Made by a program: the position numbers and the translations under genes
Shown: positions 15,228 to 23,818 of the stretch, in pieces
How positions within the stretch are numbered: position 1 is the first letter of the stretch
How the letters are laid out: each line of letters begins with the position of its first letter
Notes under the pieces: generated by a model
What the model was told of the DNA's origin: nothing
The model's database searches: none
Seen by the model: only the letters and a program-made list of their open reading frames with translations
Source: Chloroflexota bacterium
GTDB taxonomy: Bacteria > Chloroflexota > Anaerolineae > DTLA01
DNA: 42,498 bases
NCBI GenBank assembly: GCA_014360805.1
Contig: JACIWU010000021.1
Location: 1 to 42,498, forward strand
Direction: 5' to 3'

Positions 15228-16676
15228 GTGGCGCGAACGGCGCGTTTCTCAAGAAGCGGGAGCCTGTGGCTGGCGGCGCTGACCATCGCCGCCTTTGCCG
15301 TCCGCATGGCGCGCATTGGGTTCCAAAGCCTGTGGCGCGACGAGGCGGATGCCATCCGCTTCGCCACGCAGCCCATCGGCGGCCTGGCCCGCATGTTCCT
15401 CACGCCGGGCGAGAACGGCCCGCTCTACTACCTGGCCCTCCGCCCCTGGCTGGCGTGGTTCGGCGAAGGCGAGGTCGCCCTGCGCGCGTTCTCCGCGGTG
15501 GCCGGCGCGGCGCTTGTCCCGCTCATGTTCCACCTGGGGGCGCGGCTGTTCGGCCGTCGGGTGGGGTGGCTGGCTGCGGGCCTGACCGCCGTGGCCCCTT
15601 ACGCGGTGTGGTATTCCCAAGAGGGCAAGATGTACGCCTGGGTGGCGCTCCTGGCGGCGGGCAGTTTCGCCCTGCTGTGGTGGGGCCTGGAGGGCGGCCC
15701 CTGGTGGGCCTGGGCAGGGTACGTGCTCCTCACGACCGCCTCGCTGTTCGTCCACTATCTGGCCGTCTTGCTGATTCCGACGTTCGCGCTGGTTTTTCTC
15801 GCCGGGCTGCGGCGGTGGAGGCCCCGATTGAAGGCGTATGCGGCGAGTCTGGCGGTGGTGGGCGTGCCCTGCCTGGCGTTCGCCGCCTGGCAGGTGCCCG
15901 CGCTCCTGTCCGGGTTCCGCACGGGCCATCCCTTCGTGCCCTTGAGCCAGGCGGTGGCGAGCGTCGTGTTCGGCTTCAGCGAGGGCGTGCGACCGCTGGA
16001 CTTGTTCTGGGCGCTGGTGCCGTTCCTGCTGTGTCTGCTGGCGGCGTGGGGATTCTCGCGTTCGGCGGCTGCGGACGGCGACTCATCGCGGTTGCCGGTT
16101 CTCGCCTGCACGCTGTGGTGGGCCGTGCCCTTCGCCCTGCTGTTTGGCATTTCGCTTCGGTCGCCGCTGTTCGTAGAACGGTATCTCATCACCACGCTGC
16201 CGGCGTTCCTGCTGCTGGTGGCGACGGGGTTGGACGCTCTGCTGCGCCGCGCCCGTTGGCTGGGGGTCGCGGCCGCGGCGGCGATCCTCGTCGTGTCGGC
16301 GCGCGGCGTGTGGGTGCAGGCGACGCAACCCATCAAGCCCGACATGCGCGCCGCCGCGGAGCACGTCTGCCCGCGCCTGTCCGCCGACGATGCCGTCATC
16401 TTCCTCATCCCGCACGTGGGGCCGGTGTTTGCCTACTACTGCGCCCGCGCCTACGAGGGCATCCCCGCGCCCTATGCCAACTCCGGGCAGGACGCCGACA
16501 CCATCGCCCGCGCCCTAAACCAAGCATTGCAGGACAAGCGAAGGGTCTGGCTCGTGGAGTCGGAGGCGCACCTGTGGGACGCGCGGGGGCTGGTGCGCAG
16601 CGCGCTGGCCGAAGGCTGGACGCCGACCGACGACCGGCAGTTCACGCTGGTGCGGGTAACCCGCTACGTTCGCTGA
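15228..16676 (+). CDS. GT39/ArnT-like membrane glycosyltransferase
   Basis: Polytopic inner-membrane glycosyltransferase of the PMT/ArnT (GT39/GT83) superfamily, 482 aa, expected to transfer a sugar from a polyprenyl-phosphate donor to an extracytoplasmic acceptor. Seen: N-terminal TM (LWLAALTIAAFAVRMARI), the first-loop acidic motif SLWRDEADAIRFA (Asp38-Glu39, the usual catalytic DE), NGPLYYLALRPWL (typical of the family), then about ten hydrophobic segments including LALLWWGLEGG and LLLVATGLDALL, and a soluble C-terminal part of about 120 residues. The start is GTG 15228 with only a weak ribosome site (GTGAGCC). It begins 18 nt after the hairpin closing the phnCE operon. Donor and acceptor cannot be inferred; the glycosidase-like lipoprotein downstream suggests surface glycan work. 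Confidence 0.88.
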   Translation: MARTARFSRSGSLWLAALTIAAFAVRMARIGFQSLWRDEADAIRFATQPIGGLARMFLTPGENGPLYYLALRPWLAWFGEGEVALRAFSAVAGAALVPLMFHLGARLFGRRVGWLAAGLTAVAPYAVWYSQEGKMYAWVALLAAGSFALLWWGLEGGPWWAWAGYVLLTTASLFVHYLAVLLIPTFALVFLAGLRRWRPRLKAYAASLAVVGVPCLAFAAWQVPALLSGFRTGHPFVPLSQAVASVVFGFSEGVRPLDLFWALVPFLLCLLAAWGFSRSAAADGDSSRLPVLACTLWWAVPFALLFGISLRSPLFVERYLITTLPAFLLLVATGLDALLRRARWLGVAAAAAILVVSARGVWVQATQPIKPDMRAAAEHVCPRLSADDAVIFLIPHVGPVFAYYCARAYEGIPAPYANSGQDADTIARALNQALQDKRRVWLVESEAHLWDARGLVRSALAEGWTPTDDRQFTLVRVTRYVR

Positions 16677-16745
16677 ATCGTATCGTTATCCGCAACGCGG
16701 GGTTGCAACGAGTAGGTGCGGCCAGTTGCCGCACCGGAAGGATGC

Positions 16746-18368
16746 ATGATGCGAAACTTCATCTGCTCCGCGCTCATCATCCTCTCGCTGCTGCTCGCCG
16801 CATGTGCCGGGCCGGCGCCCAAGGCCACCAAGACGCCGCGCCCGTCGCCCGCGGCCACCGCCATTGCGTCGCCCACGCCGTCGCCCGCAACCGGCGGGTG
16901 CGCGTTCGGCGTGGAGTACATGCTCCCCGGTGGGCTGGCCGCCGCGTATGCGGGACTGGGCGCGGGGTGGGCGCGCTCCAACACCACCACGCAGTTCTCG
17001 TGGGGAACCATAGAGCCGCGAGCGCCCACGGCCGACGGTTCGCATGTCTATGATTGGGGCAACGCCGACCGCATCGTCGCCGAATGGCAGAGCGCCGGAT
17101 TCCGCATCCAGGTTTACACCAACGCCAACAACGCCTGGGCCTCGTCCACAAGGCTTCATCACATCCCCGACCCCCAGTACATGGACGACTACGAGGAGTT
17201 CGTCTTCAACCTGGTGGAGCGGTACGATGGGGACGGCGACCGAGACATGCCCGGCCTGAAGGCGCCCATCCTCCACTACACCGTCGTGGAAGAGTGGACG
17301 GCCTACTTTGAGGGCACGGCGGACGACTACCTGAAGATTCTCGCCGCCGCCCACCGCGCCATCAAGCGGGCCAATTCGGAGGCGCTCGTGGGGCTGGTGG
17401 ACTTCTTCCTGATAGACGTGTTTGACGGCAGTCCATCGCCCGAGGAGATTGAGCGGCGCGCTGCCAAGGACAACCCCCTGCGCCATCCCATGAGCGAGGT
17501 GCGCGAACTGCTGCGCCACCCCGACCTGTTTGAAGTCGTGGAGATTCACTCCCTCGGCGATTACACCGAACTGTACCCGACGGCCGAGTGGCTGCGCGCC
17601 GAGATGCACAATAACGGCTACGAGAAGCCCATCTGGATCGGCGACGCACTGCCCGTTTCGTCGCTCCTCATGGCGCGGGGCGCGCCTGCGCTCCTGCCCA
17701 GCGCCAGGGACGAGGATTTCTACACGCTCGCGCCCATCCGCCCGCAGGATGCGCTGCGCACGCTGGGCTGGCTGGACGCAATACGGGATGCGGCGTCGCC
17801 GAAGCACGACGCGGCCGTGCGGTGGTGGCGGGCACTGCAGGCGCGAGAGGTCGTGAAAAAGACCGTCGTCGCCATCCACGCGGGATACGCCGGCATGAAC
17901 CTGGCGTGGCTGGTGGAAAGCCCGCTGACGCAGACGCCCCGCATGACCGGCAGTTGGGGCTACCAGGGGATGGTGGACGCCCGATTCAACTTCCTCAAGC
18001 AGGCGTGGGAGGTGCAGTCGCCCTGGCCGGTCTTCTACGCCTACCAACTCGCCATCGGCAAACTGTCCGGCTACAGCACAGTGGAGCGGCTGAACCTGGG
18101 CGAAAGTGTCTACGCCTACCGCTTCGCGGTCCGCGGGAGGCCCGTTTACGTCCTGTGGCGCGAGGCGGGGCGGCTGTACTTCCCCGACGAGGCCGAACCC
18201 GCGCCGGTGTCGGTCCGCGTGCCGCTGGACGCCGCGCAGGCGCTGGTTACGCACGTCATCACCGACATCGCGCAGGCGGAGCCGAAGACCGAAAGGCTCG
18301 CCGTGCAGGGCGATGGGCTGTCGCTCCTGCTCGGCTCCACGCCGGTGTTCGTGGAGGCCGAACCGTAG
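16746..18368 (+). CDS. Glycosidase-like TIM-barrel lipoprotein
   Basis: Predicted extracytoplasmic lipoprotein of 540 aa. Lipobox LAAC lies near residue 20, followed by a Pro/Thr-rich spacer (about 24-48). The rest resembles clan GH-A proteins (GH39/GH42-like): WARSNTTTQFSWGTIEP and VYDWGNADRIVAEWQSAGFRIQV look like early barrel strands, and LHYTVVEEWTAYFEG offers a possible acid/base Glu. At the usual nucleophile strand the sequence reads KPIWIGDALPVSS, with no Glu, so it may be non-catalytic or use another residue. A C-terminal beta domain (about 440-540) follows. ATG codons at 16746 and 16749 are both possible after GGAAGG (16736-16741). It follows the GT39 gene by 69 nt. Family-level only; no substrate is claimed. 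Confidence 0.7.
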   Translation: MMRNFICSALIILSLLLAACAGPAPKATKTPRPSPAATAIASPTPSPATGGCAFGVEYMLPGGLAAAYAGLGAGWARSNTTTQFSWGTIEPRAPTADGSHVYDWGNADRIVAEWQSAGFRIQVYTNANNAWASSTRLHHIPDPQYMDDYEEFVFNLVERYDGDGDRDMPGLKAPILHYTVVEEWTAYFEGTADDYLKILAAAHRAIKRANSEALVGLVDFFLIDVFDGSPSPEEIERRAAKDNPLRHPMSEVRELLRHPDLFEVVEIHSLGDYTELYPTAEWLRAEMHNNGYEKPIWIGDALPVSSLLMARGAPALLPSARDEDFYTLAPIRPQDALRTLGWLDAIRDAASPKHDAAVRWWRALQAREVVKKTVVAIHAGYAGMNLAWLVESPLTQTPRMTGSWGYQGMVDARFNFLKQAWEVQSPWPVFYAYQLAIGKLSGYSTVERLNLGESVYAYRFAVRGRPVYVLWREAGRLYFPDEAEPAPVSVRVPLDAAQALVTHVITDIAQAEPKTERLAVQGDGLSLLLGSTPVFVEAEP

Positions 18369-18414
18369 GGCATCGTCCCCACACGGGGCACGAGGGCACA
18401 GAGGGAGCCTCTAT

Positions 18415-18446
18415 CTCCACGAATAACACGAATCTACGCGAATAGG
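18415..18446 (-). repeat. ATTCGTG-family intergenic repeat, copy 4
   Basis: Reverse orientation: CACGAATAACACGAATC then ACGCGAATAGG, the complement of the copy at 11691-11722 with almost identical sequence. Confidence 0.8.
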
Positions 18447-18530
18447 GGTTCTCCGCGTTTGAGCAGGCTTGGTGCTTACTTATCCTGGGAGGACCGAAGC
18501 GGCTCCACTTTCCCTATGAGGAGCGTTCGC

Positions 18531-18590
18531 TGCCTCTCCGCGCGCGGACAGGAAAGGGGAGGGTTCGGGAGGGGTTAGGTGAGGTTAAGC
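18531..18590. repeat. Degenerate CCCTCTCC-type repeat
   Basis: Reads CCTCTCC, a GCGCGCGG palindromic centre, GGAAAGGGGAGGG, then GGGAGGGGTTAGGTGAGG. The order of blocks matches the better copy at 41078-41130. Confidence 0.45.
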
Positions 18591-18593
18591 CCG

Positions 18594-18640
18594 CGGCGGC
18601 TTTCCATAGCCGCCGTAGGCAGGCGGCAGGTATCCAAGTT
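18594..18640. repeat. Double-hairpin repeat, partial copy
   Basis: CGGCGGCT-TTCCAT-AGCCGCCG (18594-18615) is intact. The second hairpin is cut after GGCAGGTATCC and runs into a GCGACGCAC-type element. Confidence 0.7.
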
Positions 18641-18683
18641 GCGACACACTTTCGGAAGCGCGTCGCATCTTGGCCGCCAACAC
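18641..18683. repeat. Partial GCGACGCAC-type element
   Basis: GCGACACACTTTCGG and AAGCGCGTCGC (18641-18666) form an imperfect palindrome. TTGG-CCG-CCAA (18670-18680) corresponds to the inner GTTGGT/ACCAAC arms of the composite element at 451-550. Confidence 0.6.
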
Positions 18684-18753
18684 AAGTTCATACCCCCGTC
18701 CGGTGGGGTGCGCGAGCGACACGGCGATTCGTGCCTGAGTGGCCGTGAGACGA

Positions 18754-19644
18754 TCAGCCCCGGGCGCCCCCACCGCCCGCGCCTTGCAAGAACGCGCGCG
18801 CGGCGTCGCGAATCTGCGCGATGGGCAGCGTGGCGACGGCGCGCAGTGGGCGCTCCCACTCCAAATGCCGGATGAACTCGCGGCCCAGGCAGTGGCCCGT
18901 CTGGCTGCGCCCCTCAATGCTGTACCACGAGCCGAAGAAGTCGCGCACCGCCTCGCCCGAATCCACTCGGCGGAGAAACTCGGCGGCCAGCGTTGCCCGG
19001 CGCGCGGCCCACCACGCCGACGGCGTCGCATCCCCACGTGCGGGCCTGGCCTCGTCGGCGAGAATGGCCTCGGCGCACCGCACGGCGAACCCCTCGCTGT
19101 ACAGCAGGAACAGCGGGTCGCCCTCGTTCGCCGCGGACTCGTCCCACTCGTTCCGCCAGGCCATGTGCGCCAGGTGGCCCAACTCGTGCGCCACGAGCCG
19201 CTCCAGCCCCTCGCGGGTGTGCCACCCCTCTTCGGCGATGTTCTCCAGCCCCAGCAGGCAAGCGGGGCGGCCCTCGTACCGCGTCGCCCAGCCCGCGCCG
19301 CAGCCGATGCCCACGTAGATGACGAAGCGCACGTCAAAGTCCAGGTTCACGGTCGCCTGCGCCCGCTCGTAGACGGCCACGCACACGTGCGGAAGGAGAT
19401 CTCGCGCCGCCTGCATCCACGGCAGGCGTTCGGGCAGGCGGGGGAAGATTCGGTCTGCGGCGATGTCGCGCCAGTCCACGCCTTGCGCCGTGTAGTCGTT
19501 CACCTGCTTGCGCAGGAGTTCGGGGTAGCGGGCCATGTAGTCGGCGCGCCATCGGTCCACCTGGGCCGGCGGCGGGAGATCCGCAGCCGCAACCCAAAAC
19601 CGGAGGAAGTCGTCCCACGTGTCCAGGATGCGGCACGTCGCCAT
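18754..19644 (-). CDS. Predicted gluzincin-type zinc metallopeptidase
   Basis: The 296-aa cytosolic protein has a zinc motif HELGH (His153, Glu154, His157 in RLVAHELGHLAHMAWR) and a third-ligand candidate Glu184 in LLYSEGFAVRCAE, 27 residues on, as in gluzincins and predicted proteases of the DUF2268 kind. No signal peptide or membrane helix is seen; the N-terminal 100 residues are helical and the middle GIGCGAGWATRYEGRPACLLGLENI looks like a beta edge before the active-site helix. It is the last gene of the minus-strand Feo run, starting 18 nt after feoC, so it may be co-transcribed. The ATG at 19644 has weak upstream GGxGG (cDNA CCAGAGGCTACG). Substrate unknown; a peptidase role is motif-based inference. 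Confidence 0.8.
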   Translation of the reverse strand: MATCRILDTWDDFLRFWVAAADLPPPAQVDRWRADYMARYPELLRKQVNDYTAQGVDWRDIAADRIFPRLPERLPWMQAARDLLPHVCVAVYERAQATVNLDFDVRFVIYVGIGCGAGWATRYEGRPACLLGLENIAEEGWHTREGLERLVAHELGHLAHMAWRNEWDESAANEGDPLFLLYSEGFAVRCAEAILADEARPARGDATPSAWWAARRATLAAEFLRRVDSGEAVRDFFGSWYSIEGRSQTGHCLGREFIRHLEWERPLRAVATLPIAQIRDAARAFLQGAGGGGARG

Positions 19645-19662
19645 CGTAGCCTCTGGTGGGGG

Positions 19663-19917
19663 TCAGAGACCCTTGCGGCGCGCCTTGTCGGTGAGCGTCC
19701 AGATGCGCTGGGGGGTGCCGACGGAGCAGACCGACGCGCTGGGACATCCGGCGCACTTCGCCTCGCACCCGCCCGCGGCCGGCTCCAGGTAGCCCAGGCG
19801 CGCCAGGTCGGCCAGCATCCGATCCAGCGTGTCGCGGCTCACACCCAACCCGCGCGCCAGGGTATCGGGGGTATGCGCCCCGCCGCGCGCCAGCAGCCGC
19901 AGAAGGTCTTCCAGCAT
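19663..19917 (-). CDS. feoC: FeoC-like winged-helix protein with four-Cys cluster
   Basis: Small 84-aa protein: an N-terminal winged helix-turn-helix (LLARGGAHTPDTLARGLGVSRDTLDRMLADLARLGYLEP, about 8-46) and a Cys cluster CEAKCAGCPSASVC (Cys51, 55, 58, 64), the spacing seen in FeoC-like regulators that can bind an Fe-S cluster. FeoC is thought to modulate FeoB stability or feo transcription in response to iron or oxygen. The length and layout fit the family. It lies 10 nt after the exonuclease gene on the same strand, in the same run as feoA and feoB, which supports the call; the separation from feoB by xth is unusual. The ATG at 19917 opens the HTH; no strong Shine-Dalgarno is seen, so translational coupling is likely. 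Confidence 0.87.
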   Translation of the reverse strand: MLEDLLRLLARGGAHTPDTLARGLGVSRDTLDRMLADLARLGYLEPAAGGCEAKCAGCPSASVCSVGTPQRIWTLTDKARRKGL

Positions 19918-19927
19918 TCGGCCCGTC

Positions 19928-20704
19928 CTACACGTCAAACTCGGCGACGAGGACCGTGTGATCCGACGGCTTCTCGGCCATGCGCGGCCCCAGGTCAATC
20001 CACGAGGCGGTGCACCGCCGCGCCAGCGGCTCGGTGGCCCAGATGTGATCCACGCGCCAGCCCACGGCCCGCTCCAGCGACCCGCGGATGCGGTAGTCGT
20101 AGTACGTGTACTGACGGGCCTCGCCCGGATGGTGCAGGCGGAACACGTCCACAAACCCCCATTGCCGGATGCGCTCCAGGGCGGCGCGGGCCTCCGGGTG
20201 GAAGTCCACGTGGTCCTTCAGCCGCTTGGGGTCGTACACGTCTATGTCCTCCGGCGCGACGTTGAAGTCGCCCACCCACACGAGCGGCTTGTCGGGCGCG
20301 TAGTGCCGCGCGAAAAAGTCCCGCAGCCTTGCCAGCCAGCGGAGTTTGTACTGGAACTCCGGCGAGTCGGCCGACCGCCCCTGGGGAACGTAGGTGTTCA
20401 CGATGGGAATGCCACCCACGACGGCGCGGAGGAGCCGATGCTCGTCGGGTTCGTCGCCGTCGTCCAGGCCGAAGGCTACCCCTTCGGGCTTCGTGCGGCT
20501 GAACAGCGCCACGCCGCCGTAGGCCTTCTGGCCCTTGAAGACGATGTGATAGCCGGTGTCCGCGAAGGCGTCCAGCGGGAACTCCGAATCCTGCACCTTG
20601 ATTTCCTGGACGGCGAGCACGTCGGGCCGCTCCTTCGCCAGGTAGTCCAGAACTACGGGGATGCGGCTGCGAATGGAGTTGACGTTGAACGTCGCGATCT
20701 TCAT
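19928..20704 (-). CDS. xthA: Exodeoxyribonuclease III
   Basis: AP endonuclease and 3'-5' exonuclease of the EEP fold, 258 aa, typical length. It acts in base excision repair, cutting at abasic sites and cleaning 3' ends. All catalytic motifs are present: TFNVNSIRSR (Asn7), LAVQEIKVQD (Glu34), GDFNVAPEDIDVYDP (Asp146, Asn148), VDHIWAT (Asp219) and PSDHTVLVAEF (Asp248, His249). TYYDYRIRGSLERAVGWRVDH matches the XthA-type DNA-gripping region. It sits between feoB (31 nt upstream) and feoC (10 nt downstream), apparently in the iron operon; repair of Fenton-type damage would make sense of that, but this is inference. The ATG follows GGAGGGTGAA, a good ribosome site. Confidence 0.95.
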   Translation of the reverse strand: MKIATFNVNSIRSRIPVVLDYLAKERPDVLAVQEIKVQDSEFPLDAFADTGYHIVFKGQKAYGGVALFSRTKPEGVAFGLDDGDEPDEHRLLRAVVGGIPIVNTYVPQGRSADSPEFQYKLRWLARLRDFFARHYAPDKPLVWVGDFNVAPEDIDVYDPKRLKDHVDFHPEARAALERIRQWGFVDVFRLHHPGEARQYTYYDYRIRGSLERAVGWRVDHIWATEPLARRCTASWIDLGPRMAEKPSDHTVLVAEFDV

Positions 20705-20735
20705 CTTTCACCCTCCATGCGCGTTCTCGCGCCCA

Positions 20736-22808
20736 TTATACACCCCAGCCCACCAGGCGCGCCAGTTGGTACGCGCCGATGCCCACGGCGAACGAGACGA
20801 CAAACAGCATCCCCACGCTGAGCGCAGTCCACTTCCACGAGCCTGTCTCCTGGCGGATGGTGGCGACCGTGGCCGCGCACGGGATGAAAAGCACCTGCAC
20901 GATGAGAAACGCCAGCGCCGAGGCCGGCGTGAGCAGCGTCGGCAGAACCTGCGCCAGGCCGGTCCCTTCCGCGCCCAGCAGGACGCTCAGGGTGGCGATG
21001 GTGTTCTCCTTGGCCACGAAACTGGTGAGGAGCGCCACCATCATCTGCCAGCCGACGCCCAGGAGCGCCCCCAGCGGGGTGAGGAAGCGCCCCACGGCGG
21101 CCAGGTAACTGGTGTCCACCTGGCCGTGCGGCAACACCGACAGCGCCCACACCACCACGGACACGATGAGGATGATGGTGCCCGCCTTGCGCACGAAGCC
21201 CATCGTCCTCTGCCACACCGACAGGCCGATGGTGCGGGCGTTGGGTTGGTGGTACAGCGGGAGTTCCATGATGAACGCCACGTGCTCGCCGCCCAGCACC
21301 AGTTCGTGCAGCGCAATGCCCACCACCGCGAGCACCACCAGGCTCAACGCGATGAGGCCCCAGGATACCCAGATGGCCGCCGACCCGAAGAAGATGGGCG
21401 CGAGGACGGCCACCACCGCCATTCGCGCCGTGCACGGGACCAGAGGCGCCACCAGGATGGTCAGCAACCGCGCCTTGGGCGAATCCACGATGCGCGCGCC
21501 CATCACGGCGGGGACGTTGCAGCCGAACCCCAGGAACAGCGGCAGGAAACTCTTGCCGTGGAGGCCCATGAGGTGCATGAAGCGGTCCATGACGTAGGCA
21601 GCGCGGGCCATGTAGCCGATGTCCTCCAGCGCGCCCAGCACGGCGAAGAAGATGACGAGTATGGGGAGAAACGTGAGGACCATGCCTGCCCCGCCGATGA
21701 CGCCATCGGCCAGCAGGCCCACAACCCACCACGGGGCGCTCGCCAGGGCAGTCCGAACCCACTCCGCGCCCGCCTGAACCAGGTACGTGTCCAGAAAAGC
21801 CTGAATCGGCGACCCGATGGTATAGGTGAGCCAGAAGATGGCCCCCAGGACGCCCAGCAGGAGGAATAGCCCCCAGAGCGGATGGGTGGCCACCTTGTCT
21901 ATGCGGTCGGTCAGGGTGATCTGGCCGGCCTTGGGCACGGTCAGGGCGGCGCGGGTCATGCGGCGCACCCACTCGTAGCGCCCGCCCGCGATGGCGAGGA
22001 TGGCATCCTCGTGCCTCATGAGCACACGATGCACGCGCTCCCACTGCTCGGGGTTCAGGCGCGCCCGCATCATCTCGGTGATCTCCTCGTCGCCCTCCAG
22101 CATCTTGAGGGCCACCCAGTCTTCGGGATAAGGCTCGGGCACGCTGCCGGCGATGAGGTCCGCGATTTCGGCCAGCACCTGGCGGTGGTCTTCGCGGATG
22201 TCCGGGCGACACACGCCCCGCGGCCCCTCGCGGTACACGCGCAGCACCGTATCCACCAGTTCGCGCACGCCCTGGTTCTTGGAGGCCACCATCGGGACGA
22301 CGGGGAGGCCCAAGGCCGCCTCCAGCACGTGCGGCTCTATGCCGAGGCCCTGCTGCTGGGCCACGTCCACCATGTTCAGGGCCAGGACCACCGGCGCGGG
22401 CAGGCAGAGAATCTCGGAGAGTAGGTACAGGTTGCGTTCCAGCGAGGCCGCGTCGGCCACCATCACCACCACATCGGGACGCTCGCGGATGATGTAGTCG
22501 CGCGTGATGCGCTCCTCCAGCGAGTTCGCCGTCAGGCTGTAGGTCCCCGGCAAGTCCACAATCTGGATGTCCACGCCATCGCAGCGGTGGATGCCCTCCT
22601 TGCGCTCCACCGTCTTGCCCGGCCAGTTGCCCACGTGCTGATTCAGGCCGGTGAGCAGGTTGAACACGGTGGACTTGCCCACGTTGGGCTGGCCCACCAG
22701 GGCAACTCGGACGGTGCAGGCGCCCGCGGGCAGCGATGGGCCGTCGCCCTCGGCGCAGCAACCGAGCACGGATGAAGCCGAGCGCGCGGTTTCATCGGGA
22801 TTCTTCAT
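20736..22808 (-). CDS. feoB: Ferrous iron transporter FeoB
   Basis: Inner-membrane Fe2+ uptake protein with a cytosolic G domain, 690 aa. G motifs: G1 GQPNVGKS (39-46), G3 DLPGTYSL, G4 NMVD. After a helical GDI-like spacer come about ten TM helices with Gate motifs: LGFGCNVPAVMGARI, APLVPCTARMAVVAVL, and late IPCAATVATIRQETGSWKW; these Cys-containing segments are typical. The N-terminal extension before G1 (MKNPDETARS through CC at 17-18) is longer than usual and includes two adjacent Cys. The ATG at 22808 is chosen because GGAG lies about 9 nt upstream; the gene then overlaps feoA by 17 nt, implying translational coupling. An ATG at 22823 is possible. Confidence 0.96.
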   Translation of the reverse strand: MKNPDETARSASSVLGCCAEGDGPSLPAGACTVRVALVGQPNVGKSTVFNLLTGLNQHVGNWPGKTVERKEGIHRCDGVDIQIVDLPGTYSLTANSLEERITRDYIIRERPDVVVMVADAASLERNLYLLSEILCLPAPVVLALNMVDVAQQQGLGIEPHVLEAALGLPVVPMVASKNQGVRELVDTVLRVYREGPRGVCRPDIREDHRQVLAEIADLIAGSVPEPYPEDWVALKMLEGDEEITEMMRARLNPEQWERVHRVLMRHEDAILAIAGGRYEWVRRMTRAALTVPKAGQITLTDRIDKVATHPLWGLFLLLGVLGAIFWLTYTIGSPIQAFLDTYLVQAGAEWVRTALASAPWWVVGLLADGVIGGAGMVLTFLPILVIFFAVLGALEDIGYMARAAYVMDRFMHLMGLHGKSFLPLFLGFGCNVPAVMGARIVDSPKARLLTILVAPLVPCTARMAVVAVLAPIFFGSAAIWVSWGLIALSLVVLAVVGIALHELVLGGEHVAFIMELPLYHQPNARTIGLSVWQRTMGFVRKAGTIILIVSVVVWALSVLPHGQVDTSYLAAVGRFLTPLGALLGVGWQMMVALLTSFVAKENTIATLSVLLGAEGTGLAQVLPTLLTPASALAFLIVQVLFIPCAATVATIRQETGSWKWTALSVGMLFVVSFAVGIGAYQLARLVGWGV

Positions 22809-23097
22809 GCGACTTGTCTCCATTGAGCGTGATCCAAACGCGCTCCGCTTCGCCCCTGCCCAGCGCGATGCGGGTGCCGCGAACAAGCACAATGACCGGC
22901 CCGCGACCGAAGTTCTGCATCATGGTAACGGAAGCGCCAGGGGTAAATCCGAGCGCGGCCATGCGTGTCGTGAACCCGCGCCCCCCCTGGAGTTCGGCGA
23001 CGGTGCCGGTATTCCCGGAAGGCAAGGCGCTCAGCGTGATGCGTTGGTCGGACTTCAGGGCTGCGTCGTGTGCAAGGGTGTGGTTTCTTGTACGCAT
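22792..23097 (-). CDS. feoA: FeoA-like SH3-domain protein
   Basis: Small cytosolic SH3-like protein required with FeoB for Fe2+ uptake, 101 aa. The FeoA fold covers about 20-95: ITLSALPSGNTGTVAEL, GGRGFTTRMAALGFTPGASV and GPVIVLVRGTRIALGRGEAERVWI, with the familiar R-M-A-ALGF-x-PG-A-V pattern. It is longer than the usual 75-85 aa because of an N-terminal tail MRTRNHTLAHDAALKSD. The ATG at 23097 is preferred over an in-frame GTG at 23106 because GAGGTG then lies 6 nt upstream. Its 3' end overlaps feoB and it begins 10 nt after the dtxR stop. Confidence 0.93.
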   Translation of the reverse strand: MRTRNHTLAHDAALKSDQRITLSALPSGNTGTVAELQGGRGFTTRMAALGFTPGASVTMMQNFGRGPVIVLVRGTRIALGRGEAERVWITLNGDKSHEESR

Positions 23098-23107
23098 GAT
23101 GATCACC

Positions 23108-23761
23108 TCACTTCCGGTCTACGAGAATTTGCGAGGCCAGGTTTCTGCCAAGCGCCAGGAGGGCCTCGCCCACGCGAAGGGTCAGGGGGCCGTCAAACGG
23201 CGCAATTTCCTCCACCACGACCGGCGTCCCCGGCCGCAATCCCAGTTCGCTCAGGTAGGTGAGCACGCCAGGCTCCTCCTCGGGCACCTGGAGGACGACG
23301 GCGTGATCGCCCGGCGCCAGATTTGCCAGCGGGAGCCCGCCGCGGCGCGGGACCTGGCCGGCAGCGGTTGGCACCACATGCCCGTGCGGGCAGGTGTCGG
23401 GTTCGCCCAGAAACCGCTCCAGGCGGTCTATCAAACTCGCGGACGACACGTGCTCCAGGCCGCAGGCCGCTTCGTGTGCCTCCTCCCAGGGCATGGCGAG
23501 CACGTCCACGAGGAACCGCTCCCACAGGCGATGCCGACGCAGGACGTTCAGGGCACGCGCCTCGCCCTCGGCGGTTAGGGTTACGCCCTTGTACGGGGCA
23601 TACGCCACAAGACCGTCCCGCTCCAAGCGACGCACCATCTCGTTGGCGGATACGGACGAGACGCCCAGCCGCTCGGCCAGGGCGGGAATGGCCGCCGGCG
23701 AGCCGTCCTGGATGAGTTTGTAGATGGCCTCCAGGTACTCCTCCGCGTTTTGCGACATCAT
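23108..23761 (-). CDS. DtxR/MntR-family metal-dependent repressor
   Basis: Metal-sensing repressor of 217 aa (216 from the second Met). Domains: N-terminal winged helix (about 1-65, ALAERLGVSSVSANEMVRRLERDGLV recognition region), dimerisation and metal domain (about 66-140), and a C-terminal SH3/FeoA-like domain (about 145-216). Metal residues, counted from MSQNAEEY: Glu7 and Glu10 in AEEYLEAI, His76, Glu80, and CGLEHV with Cys99, Glu102 and His103. Cys99 is DtxR/IdeR-like whereas Glu near the start is nearer MntR, so metal choice is not settled; the feo context favours Fe2+. GGAG lies 7 nt before the ATG at 23761. Three ATTAGG half-sites at 23783-23811 just upstream indicate autoregulation of the dtxR-feoAB operon. 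Confidence 0.92.
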   Translation of the reverse strand: MMSQNAEEYLEAIYKLIQDGSPAAIPALAERLGVSSVSANEMVRRLERDGLVAYAPYKGVTLTAEGEARALNVLRRHRLWERFLVDVLAMPWEEAHEAACGLEHVSSASLIDRLERFLGEPDTCPHGHVVPTAAGQVPRRGGLPLANLAPGDHAVVLQVPEEEPGVLTYLSELGLRPGTPVVVEEIAPFDGPLTLRVGEALLALGRNLASQILVDRK

Positions 23762-23782
23762 TTCGGGACTCCGCGAGTGATG

Positions 23783-23811
23783 ATTAGGCAAACCTAATTG
23801 CAAAGATTAGG
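23783..23811. promoter_or_regulatory. DtxR-type operator (three ATTAGG half-sites)
   Basis: ATTAGG-CAAA-CCTAAT (23783-23798) is a 16-bp palindrome close to the core of the DtxR box. Its CCTAAT arm pairs with a further ATTAGG at 23806-23811 across 7 nt. The array lies just downstream of the minus-strand -10, so bound repressor would block initiation of dtxR-feoAB. Confidence 0.8.
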
Positions 23812-23818
23812 ATGGCCT

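Larger units (their letters stand above)
18369..18753. other. Intergenic region (385 bp) between convergent genes
   Basis: No gene is seen. It holds an ATTCGTG-family repeat (18415-18446), a degenerate copy of the CCCTCTTCCC-type element (18531-18590), a double-hairpin copy (18594-18640) fused to a GCGACGCAC-type element (18641-18683), and no clear T-rich terminator for either converging transcript. Confidence 0.6.
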
